Part shown: positions 54,407 to 64,000 of the stretch, piece after piece
Layout of the letters: every line of letters begins with the position of its first letter
Position numbering within the stretch: the first letter of the stretch is position 1
From: Aphrocallistes beatrix
Lineage: Eukaryota > Porifera > Hexactinellida > Sceptrulophora > Aphrocallistidae
Reading direction: 5' to 3'
Length of the DNA: 64,000 nt
Assembly (NCBI GenBank): GCA_963281255.1
Contig: OY725488.1
Span: forward strand, 12,311,524 to 12,375,523
The notes under the pieces: generated by a model
What the model saw: only the letters and a program-made list of their open reading frames with translations
What the model was told of the DNA's origin: nothing
Databases searched by the model: none
Translations under genes and position numbers: made by a program

Positions 54407-55430
54407 GGGCGTCTCCATTTCTTTCCTTCTTTTATTCTATTTCATTCAGTCTAGCTAGATATGAACCTCAGCAACCGGCGAGTCTGCTAGAGGAGATTCT
54501 ATAAGATTTGAAGTTTGTCATCCATGGTTCATCATCCTATTCTGCTATAAGATGAGGAAGCTTTACTCAGGAAGGAGCGCACTCCTGAACCAGGGATGAA
54601 GCAGACAACTTCCCTTCTCTTTGATATTAGGTTTGTTGCTTTATTTCTTTATGTTTGTTTGTTTGTTTGAATCACCTTGGCTACGACTCTGCTATATTGT
54701 CTCAATACCCAATTTATATTGTACGTAGAGGTACACTGCATTTGTCAGAATCTTAAAGTTGTCATTAGTCGAATCACTTCGGACACTTCATCGAACGACA
54801 TTTCGTCGACAGACATTACGTCCTCTGAATGTTAGTTACCAGACAACGAGTAGCGAACTGTCGTCCCTAGAATACCCCTTTCGTACCTACTTATTTATCG
54901 ATCAAAATCCCTCATTTCACCATTTTTTTTAGAGTATACTCCACTTCAGAAGCCTCAACTTTCGTTCCTTATATATTAGTACCTGTTTTTATTTAGTCTC
55001 TAATGAGACGAAATTCCCGCAAAACAGAAAGGAAAATTCGACTACACATTGTCCGGTAACTAATGTTCAGAGGACGAAATGTCTGCGCCGTAATGTCCAT
55101 CGATGCAATGTCCATTCTTTTCGGTACTGTGTAGTATTTTATGTCTTATTATTATTTGACAGGTTTAATGTCCTATTCCTACTTGGAATGGTTTAGGCAT
55201 TATTCTTACTTCAGAAATATTTTCTTATTCCTACTTCAAATTCAGATTTATTCCTATGCCCCCTACTGTGGTAAAGGTGAGGTGTCATCAATAACTCTCT
55301 TAAGAACGCTGAATTTAACCTGAATTAGCATTTTGAGATGAAAAAATAAAGCATTCCAGGCGGTTGTCAGGTATTTTTGTCGCAGTAGAGGCACTCAGGT
55401 GTCTCAGAGTCTAATTGTGTCCTCGGACCC
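54407..55430. repeat. Third partial copy of the hAT-associated repeat plus second GGACATT MITE
   Basis: Bases 54,407-54,770 match 20,578-20,910 and 52,588-52,927. Bases ~54,772-55,115 are a diverged copy of the MITE at 52,928-53,229, inserted at the same GTCATTAGTC sequence, so the MITE-bearing version was itself copied. Bases 55,380-55,430 match 21,355-21,400. No gene is present. Confidence 0.55.
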
Positions 55431-57359
55431 GAGGAGCATTTAGGTGTGAAATACGTCCCACAATACCAGACATTCTCAATGTGTTAGTTAAAGTCTTGGT
55501 CTAAAATTATATTTGAATTTAGTTCGTTTTCCTATGAAAAATGGATTTCTGGAAAAATTTCTATCTCCCTAATTTCCTTAGTTCGTCTTTTCCTTTTTGA
55601 TTTCTTTAGATCAAATTCTCATTTGGCAATATTTGGTCCAATTCCGACATTTTAGATTAGATTTCAGACAAGAAAATGTTCTTTTTCCCCTCTCCTACTT
55701 ATCTCATCTTCTCTTCTCTCAGTCTCACAATCAGCAATTTTTTACCGAAAAATCGGGTTGGCGATTTGACCCTTTTAGAAACTTAGAAGAGACAGGAGTT
55801 AGTTTAACTGTTGAGTATGACTTATTAATGAATATTTACTTTTATTCAGACGTTCAGTGGGGAAGACGTGTATGTTATTCTATTTCTGGCCTAACTTCAT
55901 ATCCAATGTACTAATCAAAACCAATTGTATATAGACAATATAAACCTATTCTATTTATAGGAATGCTATGTCTAATATAGTCATATACACATTGAATATT
56001 ATTCTCATCCATCGTCTGTATTTCAGATATTATATCAAGCATTGAACAAATACTATTTCTATTTTCTATTTTATGAATCAATGTTTATCATTCATTATTC
56101 AGTTTAGTTCGTTCAGTTAAAGTTCAATAAGTTTGTTTTGTCAATGATGACGTTGTCAATGCTTGAATATCTCTCAATGCATTATAATGGTAGCATCACT
56201 CAGTATGGAAATGTGTTCTTCTTTATTCCTATTATCAATGGTATATTTGTCTGGTTTATTTTCTTTATCAAAACGCAATTATTATTAGTGTAGCTCTGGA
56301 CCAGACACTCTGGTTGGAGATACCATGGACGTTGTACGACGCCTATCCGTTCAGCGACCTGAGAAATGTATCATATTCCTCTTTGATTTTTGTGTAGATT
56401 TATCTCCACCCTTTTCACACCTCTCGGACCCAATCATGTTGATAATTCCATTGTTAAATTCAGCTAAATTTTCTTAAATATACTGAATATGAACGTTCAA
56501 GAATGAATGAATATTTCTAAAACGGTTTCTATCTTTACATTTAAGATTTATTCCTACTTTGAATTGAATTCGTTTCCATTGAATATCTAATTCAATTCAT
56601 CTCCATTCAGTCAGTATTCAGTAGAGATAGACTGTACTGGAGAGTTAATAATTAGGATTCTGATTCTTATATCCCTGGTTCCTTCAGTTCTAGAACAACT
56701 CTGTCTATCTCTGTGAATTAACTTCCTGATTAGACACAGCAGACAGAACTTAGTGATTTTACGTGTAAAATTAAGTTTTATAAGTCTGATATATCACACT
56801 TTTATTTCGATGAAGTCGATACAGATTTCTGACCATATATGGAGCATCTATTAATAATTTATTGTTTACAGAAAATTTACATTCTTTGTGAGGTTTTAGA
56901 GTTTTTGTGTCTGATTTAGTCACCTTTTCGGCGTATCAAAACTATTATTGTTTATAGAAAGTTTATATTATTTTAGTGCAGCTCCTAGTATAGGAGATGT
57001 CTGTGTCATGATCTGCGTGTGATGTCCGTCAACTCTCTCCTGGAATTATATTGAACCAAATTGCATCAAGTTTGAACCAAATATTCCTTATTTTGCGGAG
57101 ACTTTAAGCTGGGTTCAAATTATGATTTTTTTAACACCTTTCCACAAAAGGTGTCAAAATGTATTATCCAAACAGAATCCAGGGATTTAGCATTACAGTT
57201 AGCTGTTATTTTATTGATTAACAAGCGCGCTCATATTTTCACACTCAAAATGTGACAATTGTGGTGACCAATAAAACTTCATGGTTTTAATCTAACTGCA
57301 GAATTTAATATAATTAGTTAAGATGGATACGATCTGGTGGAAACACTAGCCATGAATCC
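55431..57359. other. No gene recognised
   Basis: The sequence is AT-rich and absent from unit A. A CTCATCTT/CAGTCTCACAATCAGC motif at 55,690-55,745 relates to the 5' part of the hAT repeat. A possible Helitron 3' relic (reverse strand GAGCGCGCTTGTTAATC) lies near 57,222. Nothing else is supported. Confidence 0.4.
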
Positions 57360-58141
57360 ATGATATTTCCAATATTCTATAATTACCAAAGTATATGTAC
57401 AGTATTACGATAAACTTAGCTCTACATACAAATCCATTGTCTTCAGAGAGTCAATCATTTCTTCATTTTATCAATGTATTCACTGTCCATAAAGCTGATA
57501 CATACAAAAGGGATTTCTAGTCCATAACCAGCTCCTCTATTAGTTTCCCTTCACTTCTGCATTAGCGATGTTGACATCTCTCTTTAGAATGGAGACATGT
57601 GTAGTGCGATATTATAAGGCACATGTCCCACAATAGTCCAACTCCATAATTGCCAATCTCTTCATCTACGTACGGAGTTCTCTAATTGTCCAGTTCATCA
57701 CCATTTCTCCCCTTGAAGCCCTGCCGACAATTATGCCTCTCAACTCTCATCTCGTCGTGTGTAAACGATTTCGAGTAAAAAGTTCGATCTCACCACAGAT
57801 CCCACAAATCTCACGATTTGAGAACTTTCTCAGGTTGAGAGTCTTGATCCGATACGACTGTGTCTTACAAATAATCATTTATATAATGTCACAAGACAAA
57901 ATTGAACTTGCTATGAATCAATAAAGAGTTAATTATGGCGTAGAGGTTAAAAATGATATATTGCACAAATGCTAATGATAATGAGGTTGAAATTTATAGT
58001 TTTACAAAAAATCATCCAATCACTCTTATAGGGTTTTACCTAAAATACCCATTTGACTCTCAATAAAATTGAATTCGAATTTAGACTCGTTTCTAATTTC
58101 AAATCCTTGGTAGCAACATAATTCAAGAAGTATTGATTATA
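57360..58141. repeat. Duplicated block (partner 21,430-23,005), empty of the Helitron
   Basis: This is the unit B counterpart carrying the intact Helitron target AAAGTATATG at 57,387-57,396. The sequence is otherwise non-coding, with AT-rich indels relative to unit A. Confidence 0.65.
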
Positions 58142-58913
58142 CATAGGGCATTCCAAAAGTTCTCGTCCCAAATCTGTATCTCAAATGAGAGTGAAATTAG
58201 GATATTTTCAATTTGTCCATTGTATTCCTTGGGGATCAGCTTCCAATTTGTATATTGGTATATTTTAAGAGGACAATTATTGTAGTTCCTTTATTAGATT
58301 TTTATGCATCTGTTTAGGGTAATGTCGAAAATTTGGAATCTTCCCATTGAAAATGGCTTAAAACTAAATTTGAAGAATATAAGTTGTGAAAATCGTAGAA
58401 TAAGGTCATTAAAAGGTGAAATAATTAAGAACCAATGTGAAAAAGTAATCGGGAGGTGTTCAATAGTATTACTCGTGTTGAAAAAATATCATGCCACTTT
58501 TAGTGGATTTTTTGTCAATTTTCGCCACTCAAAAAGTGGGACAAAAATGGTAGTAAACCACTTCAAAACATGTATTCCCTCTAGTATTTCCTCAGCCTCA
58601 AACTATAATACTTCAGAGAATTCAATCTATATGTTAGTTGATACGTAGAATTGGATGGCGGGATCAGTTTTAATCTAAATTTGCTCAGAACTGAAATATA
58701 TCAAAGGGAACCCCAAAGATCACGTTCAAAGGGACTATATTACCGATGTACAAAATCTAATATAGGAACCACAATAATTGTCCTTTTAAAATAAACCAAT
58801 ATACAAATTGGAAGCTGATCCCCCAAGGAATACAATGGACAAATTGAAAATATCATATTTTCACTCTCATTTGAGATACAGATTTGGGACGAGAACTTTT
58901 GGAATGCCCTATG
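58142..58913. mobile_element. TA-flanked MITE with ~145-bp inverted ends, absent from the duplicate
   Basis: The ends are CATAGGGCATTCCAAAAGTT and AACTTTTGGAATGCCCTATG, with inverted repeats extending to about 58,286 and 58,770. TA lies at 58,140-58,141 and 58,914-58,915. Unit A has a single GATTATATCACAAAAC at this point. The first 18 bases resemble the terminal repeat of the mariner at 60,627 (CTTAGGGCATTC). A 114-codon frame inside shows no known motif and is likely accidental. Confidence 0.85.
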
Positions 58914-59999
58914 TATCACAAAACATCCCAGATGTGAATTCACTGAGAAGACACATTATCTGAAATTAGAATATTCCATTAAAGTACTTAACTGCATTAT
59001 TTCTAAGAAACTATTCTGTGTCTAAACCACTTCTCAAGTTCACCATGCTATTAAGCCATCTGTTCTGACATGGTTGTAATCTATTGTGTGGTTACTGACA
59101 AATCTTGTTTCAGCTTTATTGTCTGTTGTAGCAGGATTGATAGTTGCAATTCAAAGTGATCGCTTTTCTCGTAGAATCATGGAACATCTCGTACAACCCA
59201 CATTTTTTCCAATTAATTACAATTTAAAGTTAGTGGTTGATGATAGATTCCAATCATCCAATAAGGTTATTTAGATTATTTCCAGACCTGGGTGGGGTCG
59301 GTCCCCTCAAGGCACCCGCACTTGGCGCCTATTGCCACAACTGTCAAATTATCCAGATTCCGCAGAGCAAAATTTCTATAAACAATGAATTCATACCCAA
59401 TTTCATACTATTAATGCTCCTAAGTTCTCCTAATTCAGTTATAGCTAATAGAGAAGCTTTATCACATTCCTTGGTTCAAGGTAGCAAATAAGCTTAGTGT
59501 CCTGACTTGTGTGAATATGTTTTGATATTAGAGATCAAGACATCGATATAAGATTGAACTTCTCCTGCAAAGTCCTCAGTTTCAAGTGGTTCTGAATGTC
59601 AGTATCTTGTAGTGTTGTTTCAAGGTTCATTAAGTTTCCACTTCGTTGGTTTTCCACGTTATCTAAAGCAGACAAATTATCCTGCTTCCATTCCACATCT
59701 AATAAGTTCAGTGTATCAGGGACGTAACTAGACATTTCGCAGGAGGAGGCAGATTTTTAAATATATTTTTTAGGTTTACAAAAAGCGAGCGTCCTTAAGG
59801 AGGGTCTGGCGGAGTTTGCCCTCTCAGGAAAATGTTTATATCTTACATGTTCACACATGGATCTACAGCCTTTTAAAATATATAATTAGCAATTATTTTG
59901 CTTAATTACTCTTTTAGAGATTTATATATATCGTGATTGTGTGAGTTATTCTCGTTCTAACTAGACTACAACTTAACATGGCTCTGTAGAATATAAGAG
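58914..59999. repeat. Duplicated block, no gene (partner 23,005-24,170)
   Basis: The block is collinear with unit A. It lacks the ~130 bases at 23,410-23,540 but has a similar GGAGGGTCTGGCGGAGTTTG stretch at ~59,799 instead. No coding region is supported. Confidence 0.55.
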
Positions 60000-60430
60000 A
60001 GATGTTGCATCTGCTCTTTTTCCTCGCTTATCTCTGCTCCAGAATCAAAACGTCCGTATTGTCCGCTTCTGCCAACTTCCTACGCCCTGCAATGCATCAC
60101 TGAGATATCAGTGGCTTCATCCATGGTCACGGAAAAATATGTGATTTCTTGTCATCTTCCAATACTTTCTTTTCCAGAGTTGCACCAATTGCCTGAACCA
60201 TTCCAGTTATGATCTCCACGGATTGATAATTTCATTTTTACCCTTAAACAGCTCTGACGATGTTGTAACAAGCTGAATGCTTACCTCCTTTAGATCTACG
60301 GAGTTTGTTGTATTTCCTTTTTGTCAGGAAGTACATGCATCGTAGTGCATCCCGATACGCAACTTCATCTTGTAAAGATGATGTTTTCTTCAAATGTGTA
60401 AGAAGATATGTGTGTTTCCTAGTTACCTAA
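60000..60430 (-). pseudogene. hAT transposase fragment, second family (unit B)
   Basis: This is the duplicate of 24,170-24,590 and contains the MDEATDISV region on the minus strand (codons around 60,105). It has extra frameshifts compared with unit A, for example in the LTKRKYN region. It is inactive. Confidence 0.55.
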
Positions 60431-60626
60431 TAGATCAATGGTATGTAGATACTACCTTATGAGGGAGGAGCTAAGCTAAGATAAAATGAAAGGATTATAC
60501 AATCAGTGACTCCATCGCAGTCATTATGATATCAGTCTAATGTCTGGTTTAATTGGAATATCTTACTGATCTATAACTTTGGGATCCTAGCTATTCCTAG
60601 GAAATAAGATCGAAATATTGAATATA

Positions 60627-61962
60627 CTTAGGGCATTCAAAAAGTTCGTAACTCAGTATGGAAAAAGGGGTAATACACATTATATCATATCAAAACTTTA
60701 CTAAATGTTCAAAGTAATCTCCCTTGTACTTAACTACGAGCTTTAACCGCTCTACCCACATATAAAATGTCTTTTTATACTCCTCTTCCGGGATGTCTCT
60801 AAGGTACCGTTGAATGGTCCTCCCAAGTTGCATCCTCTCATCAAAAGTCTTCCCTGCTAGGTGTTTTTTGAGACCATCAAATAGCCAAAAGTCACAGGGT
60901 GCTAGGTCTGGACTATAAGGAGGGTGATCTAATTCGACAAGCCTCATGGACTTCAATTTGTCCTTCACCTGCTTCGATTTATGGGGTCTGGCATTATCGT
61001 GCAATAATTTTATCCCCCTGAGTCCACATCCTGGACGACGCTCTAAATAGTGTTTCTTTATAGCAGGAAGTATCACCGTTGCATAAAAGTTTCCTGTAAC
61101 AGTCCTACCCTTTGGGGTGCAAATTTGACACACTGGGCCATGTGAATCAAAGAATATCGTGTACATAACCTTGCGGCCCCAGTGGTCCAGACGGGGGATT
61201 GCAGGTGGATCTGTGCCTTTCCGGAGCCATACTCTATTCTGTTCCTTACGTAATGGCTCTGAAAACCGTATCCAGGTTTCATCTCCTGTACAGATCTCGA
61301 ACAATCGCCTTTCATTGCAATGACCATAAATTTTCAGGAGAGACTTAGCTGCATCCAATCGAGCCTTCTTTTGACTGTCAGAAAGCAAATGCGGGACCCA
61401 ACGGGAACAAACTTTCCTCAGGCCAAGATGCAAACTCAAAATCTCATGAACTGTTCCCGATGACAAGTCAACATGGTTAGCAATACCCTCAATCGTGATA
61501 TGTGGTTCCTCTTCAATCATTTTGGATACCAGAGAGATATTATTAGTGGTGGTCGCCGTAACCGGTCTTCCAGCCCGAGGGTCATCTGCTATCGCCTCTC
61601 TCCCCTCACGAAAACGAATACTCCACTTCTTGACGGTAGATTCTGAACAAGCATCACTGCCATAAACTCGGGATAGATCATTGAAAATATTCCTCGGAGT
61701 GTCTCTAAGAAGCGACCTGATTTTAATATAGGCTCTATACTCTACATTAATTTCTGGTATTTTTGAAGCCATAAATATCACTGTGAGTCAAACAGCCAAA
61801 TGTAAAAATGATGTAACTTCTCAAGTATTTGATCAATTTAGATAAACTAAACAGTAAATAGGAGTTTAAATATGGCTCTGTAATAATCACACTAGAACTG
61901 ATTTTAAATAAGGCTAGCAAAGAAATGATAGGTAGGGTTACGAACTTATTGAATGCCCTAAG
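60627..61962. mobile_element. Mariner transposon, apparently complete, absent from the duplicate
   Basis: It spans 1,336 bp with ~28-bp inverted ends CTTAGGGCATTCAAAAAGTT and its counterpart, bounded by TA (60,625-60,626 and 61,963-61,964). Unit A shows the uninterrupted site (AATATAATTACC near 24,812). The two ends differ at only a few positions. It carries one open transposase gene on the minus strand. Confidence 0.92.
60690..61772 (-). CDS. Mariner transposase, DD34D, open reading frame
   Basis: The first ATG is at 61,772 (MASKIPEINVEYRAY), giving 360 residues, slightly above the usual ~345. An N-terminal helix-turn-helix contains the WSIRFREGREAIADDPRAGR hallmark with GRP. The catalytic triad is present: CTGDETWI, LLHDNARPH and YSPDLAPCDFWLF. 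There are 34 residues between the second and third aspartates, the DD34D spacing of mariners. The sequence has no stop or frameshift, so the protein could be functional. It binds the element's ends and cuts and pastes at TA. Its place between bases 66 and 1,146 of the element is typical. Activity cannot be judged from sequence alone. Confidence 0.92.
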   Translation of the reverse strand: MASKIPEINVEYRAYIKIRSLLRDTPRNIFNDLSRVYGSDACSESTVKKWSIRFREGREAIADDPRAGRPVTATTTNNISLVSKMIEEEPHITIEGIANHVDLSSGTVHEILSLHLGLRKVCSRWVPHLLSDSQKKARLDAAKSLLKIYGHCNERRLFEICTGDETWIRFSEPLRKEQNRVWLRKGTDPPAIPRLDHWGRKVMYTIFFDSHGPVCQICTPKGRTVTGNFYATVILPAIKKHYLERRPGCGLRGIKLLHDNARPHKSKQVKDKLKSMRLVELDHPPYSPDLAPCDFWLFDGLKKHLAGKTFDERMQLGRTIQRYLRDIPEEEYKKTFYMWVERLKLVVKYKGDYFEHLVKF

Positions 61963-61964
61963 TA

Positions 61965-62397
61965 ATTGCATTTTCATAACTGTTAGATTAGAATCCCATT
62001 AAACAGAACTGAACTTGTTCTCTCTGCACATAAGACAATATATCTGTTTATTTCCTCTTTCTCAGTTGTTTACACGAAATTAATGAACTCCAACTAAACT
62101 CAATGGAATTTGTTTGTCTCGTTTGTTATGGATATCTCTCACTTATCCAACATTAATTAGTTTCTATTTGATTTCTCTGCAAATTTTCAATTGGATTCAA
62201 ATCTGTGACGAAGAGTATTTTGATTAATACAAGCAAGCTTTGCTTATCTGTGTTATGTGAATTTGTTCCGTAGAATTTCTAGGAAGAACAGACTTACAAG
62301 GCATCCATTCCATAAACTATTTCATAATATAAAAGCTGTATAGCATGGTAATAGTAAACTGCAGCGTCGTTGGGTTGGAGACGAAATAAGATTTGAG
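61965..62397. repeat. Duplicated block, no gene (partner 24,812-25,225)
   Basis: The sequence continues the unit A homology with small differences. It is non-coding. Confidence 0.55.
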
Positions 62398-62714
62398 CAA
62401 GGCTGGATTCAGTTAACCGGTTAACCGCCACAATCACGGTTAAAGGTTAAGAAATTGTTGGATCGGTTAGCCGATCTGCTATATTTTCTAAAAATTTAGA
62501 CTAATTTAATTGTTTATCGATGGAGATTCATGAATATTACTTCTAAAAAATCGATAATCAATTATAATTTCTAATTTTAATCATTTAGTATATTTCGAGA
62601 CCACTGAAAATAGATATTTCTACCAATTAATATTGAAATCGGTTAACAGGTTAACCGCCCTGAAGGAAATCAAAATAACCGAGCCCGAAAATCGGTTAAC
62701 CAACCCCAGCCCTG
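62398..62714. mobile_element. hAT-type MITE with GGTTAACC motifs, absent from the duplicate
   Basis: The ends CAAGGCTGGATTC and its partner GGGGTTGG...CCAGCCCTG form a hAT-like inverted repeat. ATTTGA stands on both sides (62,391-62,396 and 62,715-62,720), and unit A has one ATTTGATTAACC at 25,227. Subterminal GGTTAACCG motifs recur on both strands. It is 317 bp and non-coding. Confidence 0.75.
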
Positions 62715-62887
62715 ATTTGAATAACCAAATTCCCCTAGATACGCTATTGAGTGCATGGAATTTACACATTTTTGACTTTCAGTCTCGTTATTTTGTTCAA
62801 TCAACTCCTGTTGCAGCTAACTTCTTGGTCGGTGTTTATTTATGTAGACTTAATGCATACGATTTAATGCATTATTTCACTATTCAA

Positions 62888-63050
62888 CAGCGCACTTCGC
62901 ACACTAGCGTAGCGCGGCTAGCGAGCACTTTTGTTCGCAGAGTCGCGGAGATATCAACAAATACAGAATCGATAGATTAAAAATGCCAAATTAGGAATCT
63001 ACGTCCCTAAACTCCTGTCAACAGTTGAACTAGTTTCTAACATCTATACT
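62888..63050 (-). mobile_element. Old Helitron 3' end fragment (unit B)
   Basis: This is the duplicate of 25,395-25,570, with the same diverged GC-rich end (reverse strand CGACTCTGCGAACAAAAGTG). It confirms insertion before the duplication. Confidence 0.5.
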
Positions 63051-64000
63051 AGGAACTGCATTGAAACTATTCACAACACTAATTTGGAAATGATTGTACT
63101 TTGATTTGCAATGAAATGTATAGAGTCAATGAATTTCTAATATCTAAGTGCTTTCATCTTTTAGATTGAGAAGCTGGAGTTGAAATCTGCAGCTTCAACG
63201 GAGCTTTGACGATGCAAACATTCCAGTGTAGATCTCTATGCACATCCCACGAGGAAGTGAGGAGACTCATCCCAGCAAATGGCTGAGAGTCTAACAGCTC
63301 TCCTGCACCATAATAAGTGCTAAGAACCGCACTCGGTGAAGTCTCTAGTGAGAATACTCGCCTGGAACCAGTGCGTAGCCAGCTCTAGACTTTGGCGGTG
63401 CGTCTCCTCTTCAAGGAGGTGCGCGGAGTTGTCTCATTCCACCTCACACCTTGTCTACTCTGCCTGGACCTGTGTTGATGACTGGACTGAAAGAGCTGAA
63501 GCTTCTAGTCGCTGCTCACAGTCCAGCAGAAGAGGAGAGTGACAAACTGATTCTGAGGAGAGTTTGTACAGTTTAATGTATAATTAAGAGATCTTAATGG
63601 TTTATTAATAGAATACTTCACTATGCTACATTCTGTATTCACAAATTTCTAAATATTCCGGCCTAAAAGTGTGATTTTAAAAATATTCAAATTTCCCCTC
63701 TACGACGTGATTATGAACATTCGTTTATAATGAACTAACTTTCAGACTTCAATCTTATTGCTTTCATGGAGTTAGAGTTGAGTAGAGTTCGCTTAATTAA
63801 CATGAAGTCTCCCTATTATGAGCTTTTTAAGCTCTTCCTAAGAGTTCATAATAAGCAACCCTGACTGTACTCTATTCTTATTTCACAACTTTTAAACCGT
63901 ACTCCTTAATGTAAACTATTTAATGCATTATTGAAGAGATCTTAATGGATTTATTAATAATAGAAGACTTCGCTATGCAAAATTCTGCTTTCGTACTTGT
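63051..64000. repeat. Duplicated block, no gene; GC-rich part 63,190-63,570
   Basis: It is collinear with 25,570-26,510 and continues past the window end. Indels of 10-25 bases relative to unit A occur inside the GC-rich part, so a shared protein frame is not maintained. Confidence 0.5.

Noticed and set aside
58304-58648. 114-codon open frame inside the TA MITE
   Set aside because: It lacks domain motifs, begins without a convincing context and lies wholly in a non-autonomous element.

Overview
The window is eukaryotic and most likely from an early-branching animal, with a sponge the best guess. It is AT-rich and dense in transposons, its genes are mostly single-exon, and it carries an NLR-type immune receptor (DED-like/NACHT/LRR). 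It also has stand-alone NHL propellers and a ZYG11-like protein. The species call is an inference from gene families and repeat content. No rRNA or complete tRNA gene was seen.

The main structure is an old tandem segmental duplication with a repeat unit of roughly 32-37 kb. Unit A begins before base 1, and unit B begins with the NLR at 30,427 and runs past base 64,000. Collinear blocks are 1-2,040 with 33,072-35,170; 2,450-3,125 with 37,805-39,065; 7,085-7,385 with 45,085-45,400; 18,409-21,230 with 50,400-53,570; and 21,430-26,500 with 57,360-64,000. Each unit carries one NLR. Unit A also holds a ZYG11/ZER1-like gene (7,590-9,965). Unit B instead holds two tandem NHL beta-propeller genes (46,037-46,939 and 47,904-48,803).

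The most striking observation is in the NLR pair. The final 245 codons of both NLRs are present. They are nearly identical in introns, UTR, synonymous sites and LRR scaffold residues. They differ at 21 codons, almost all at the solvent-exposed positions of the LRR beta strands, and 12 of those codons carry two or three base changes. Five codons differ silently. This is the signature of a diversifying recognition surface, perhaps fed by gene conversion from other family members.

Much of the rest is mobile DNA. There are Helitron-like elements of several ages, one proven by an empty site in the other duplicate, and Penelope-like retroelements in two copies. hAT elements and hAT-type MITEs are present, as are a broken Tc1, a mariner with an open DD34D transposase, and pogo-like TA MITEs. 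Long palindromic elements include one with an exact 9-bp target duplication and one with an exact 6-bp duplication. A Ginger-like transposon combines an integrase with an OTU protease domain. A solo-LTR-like fossil and a cadherin-repeat fragment are also present.

Because several insertions are in one duplicate and absent from the other, the window doubles as a relative dating series. Old Helitron pieces predate the duplication. The mariner, the TA MITEs, a hAT MITE and one Helitron came after it.
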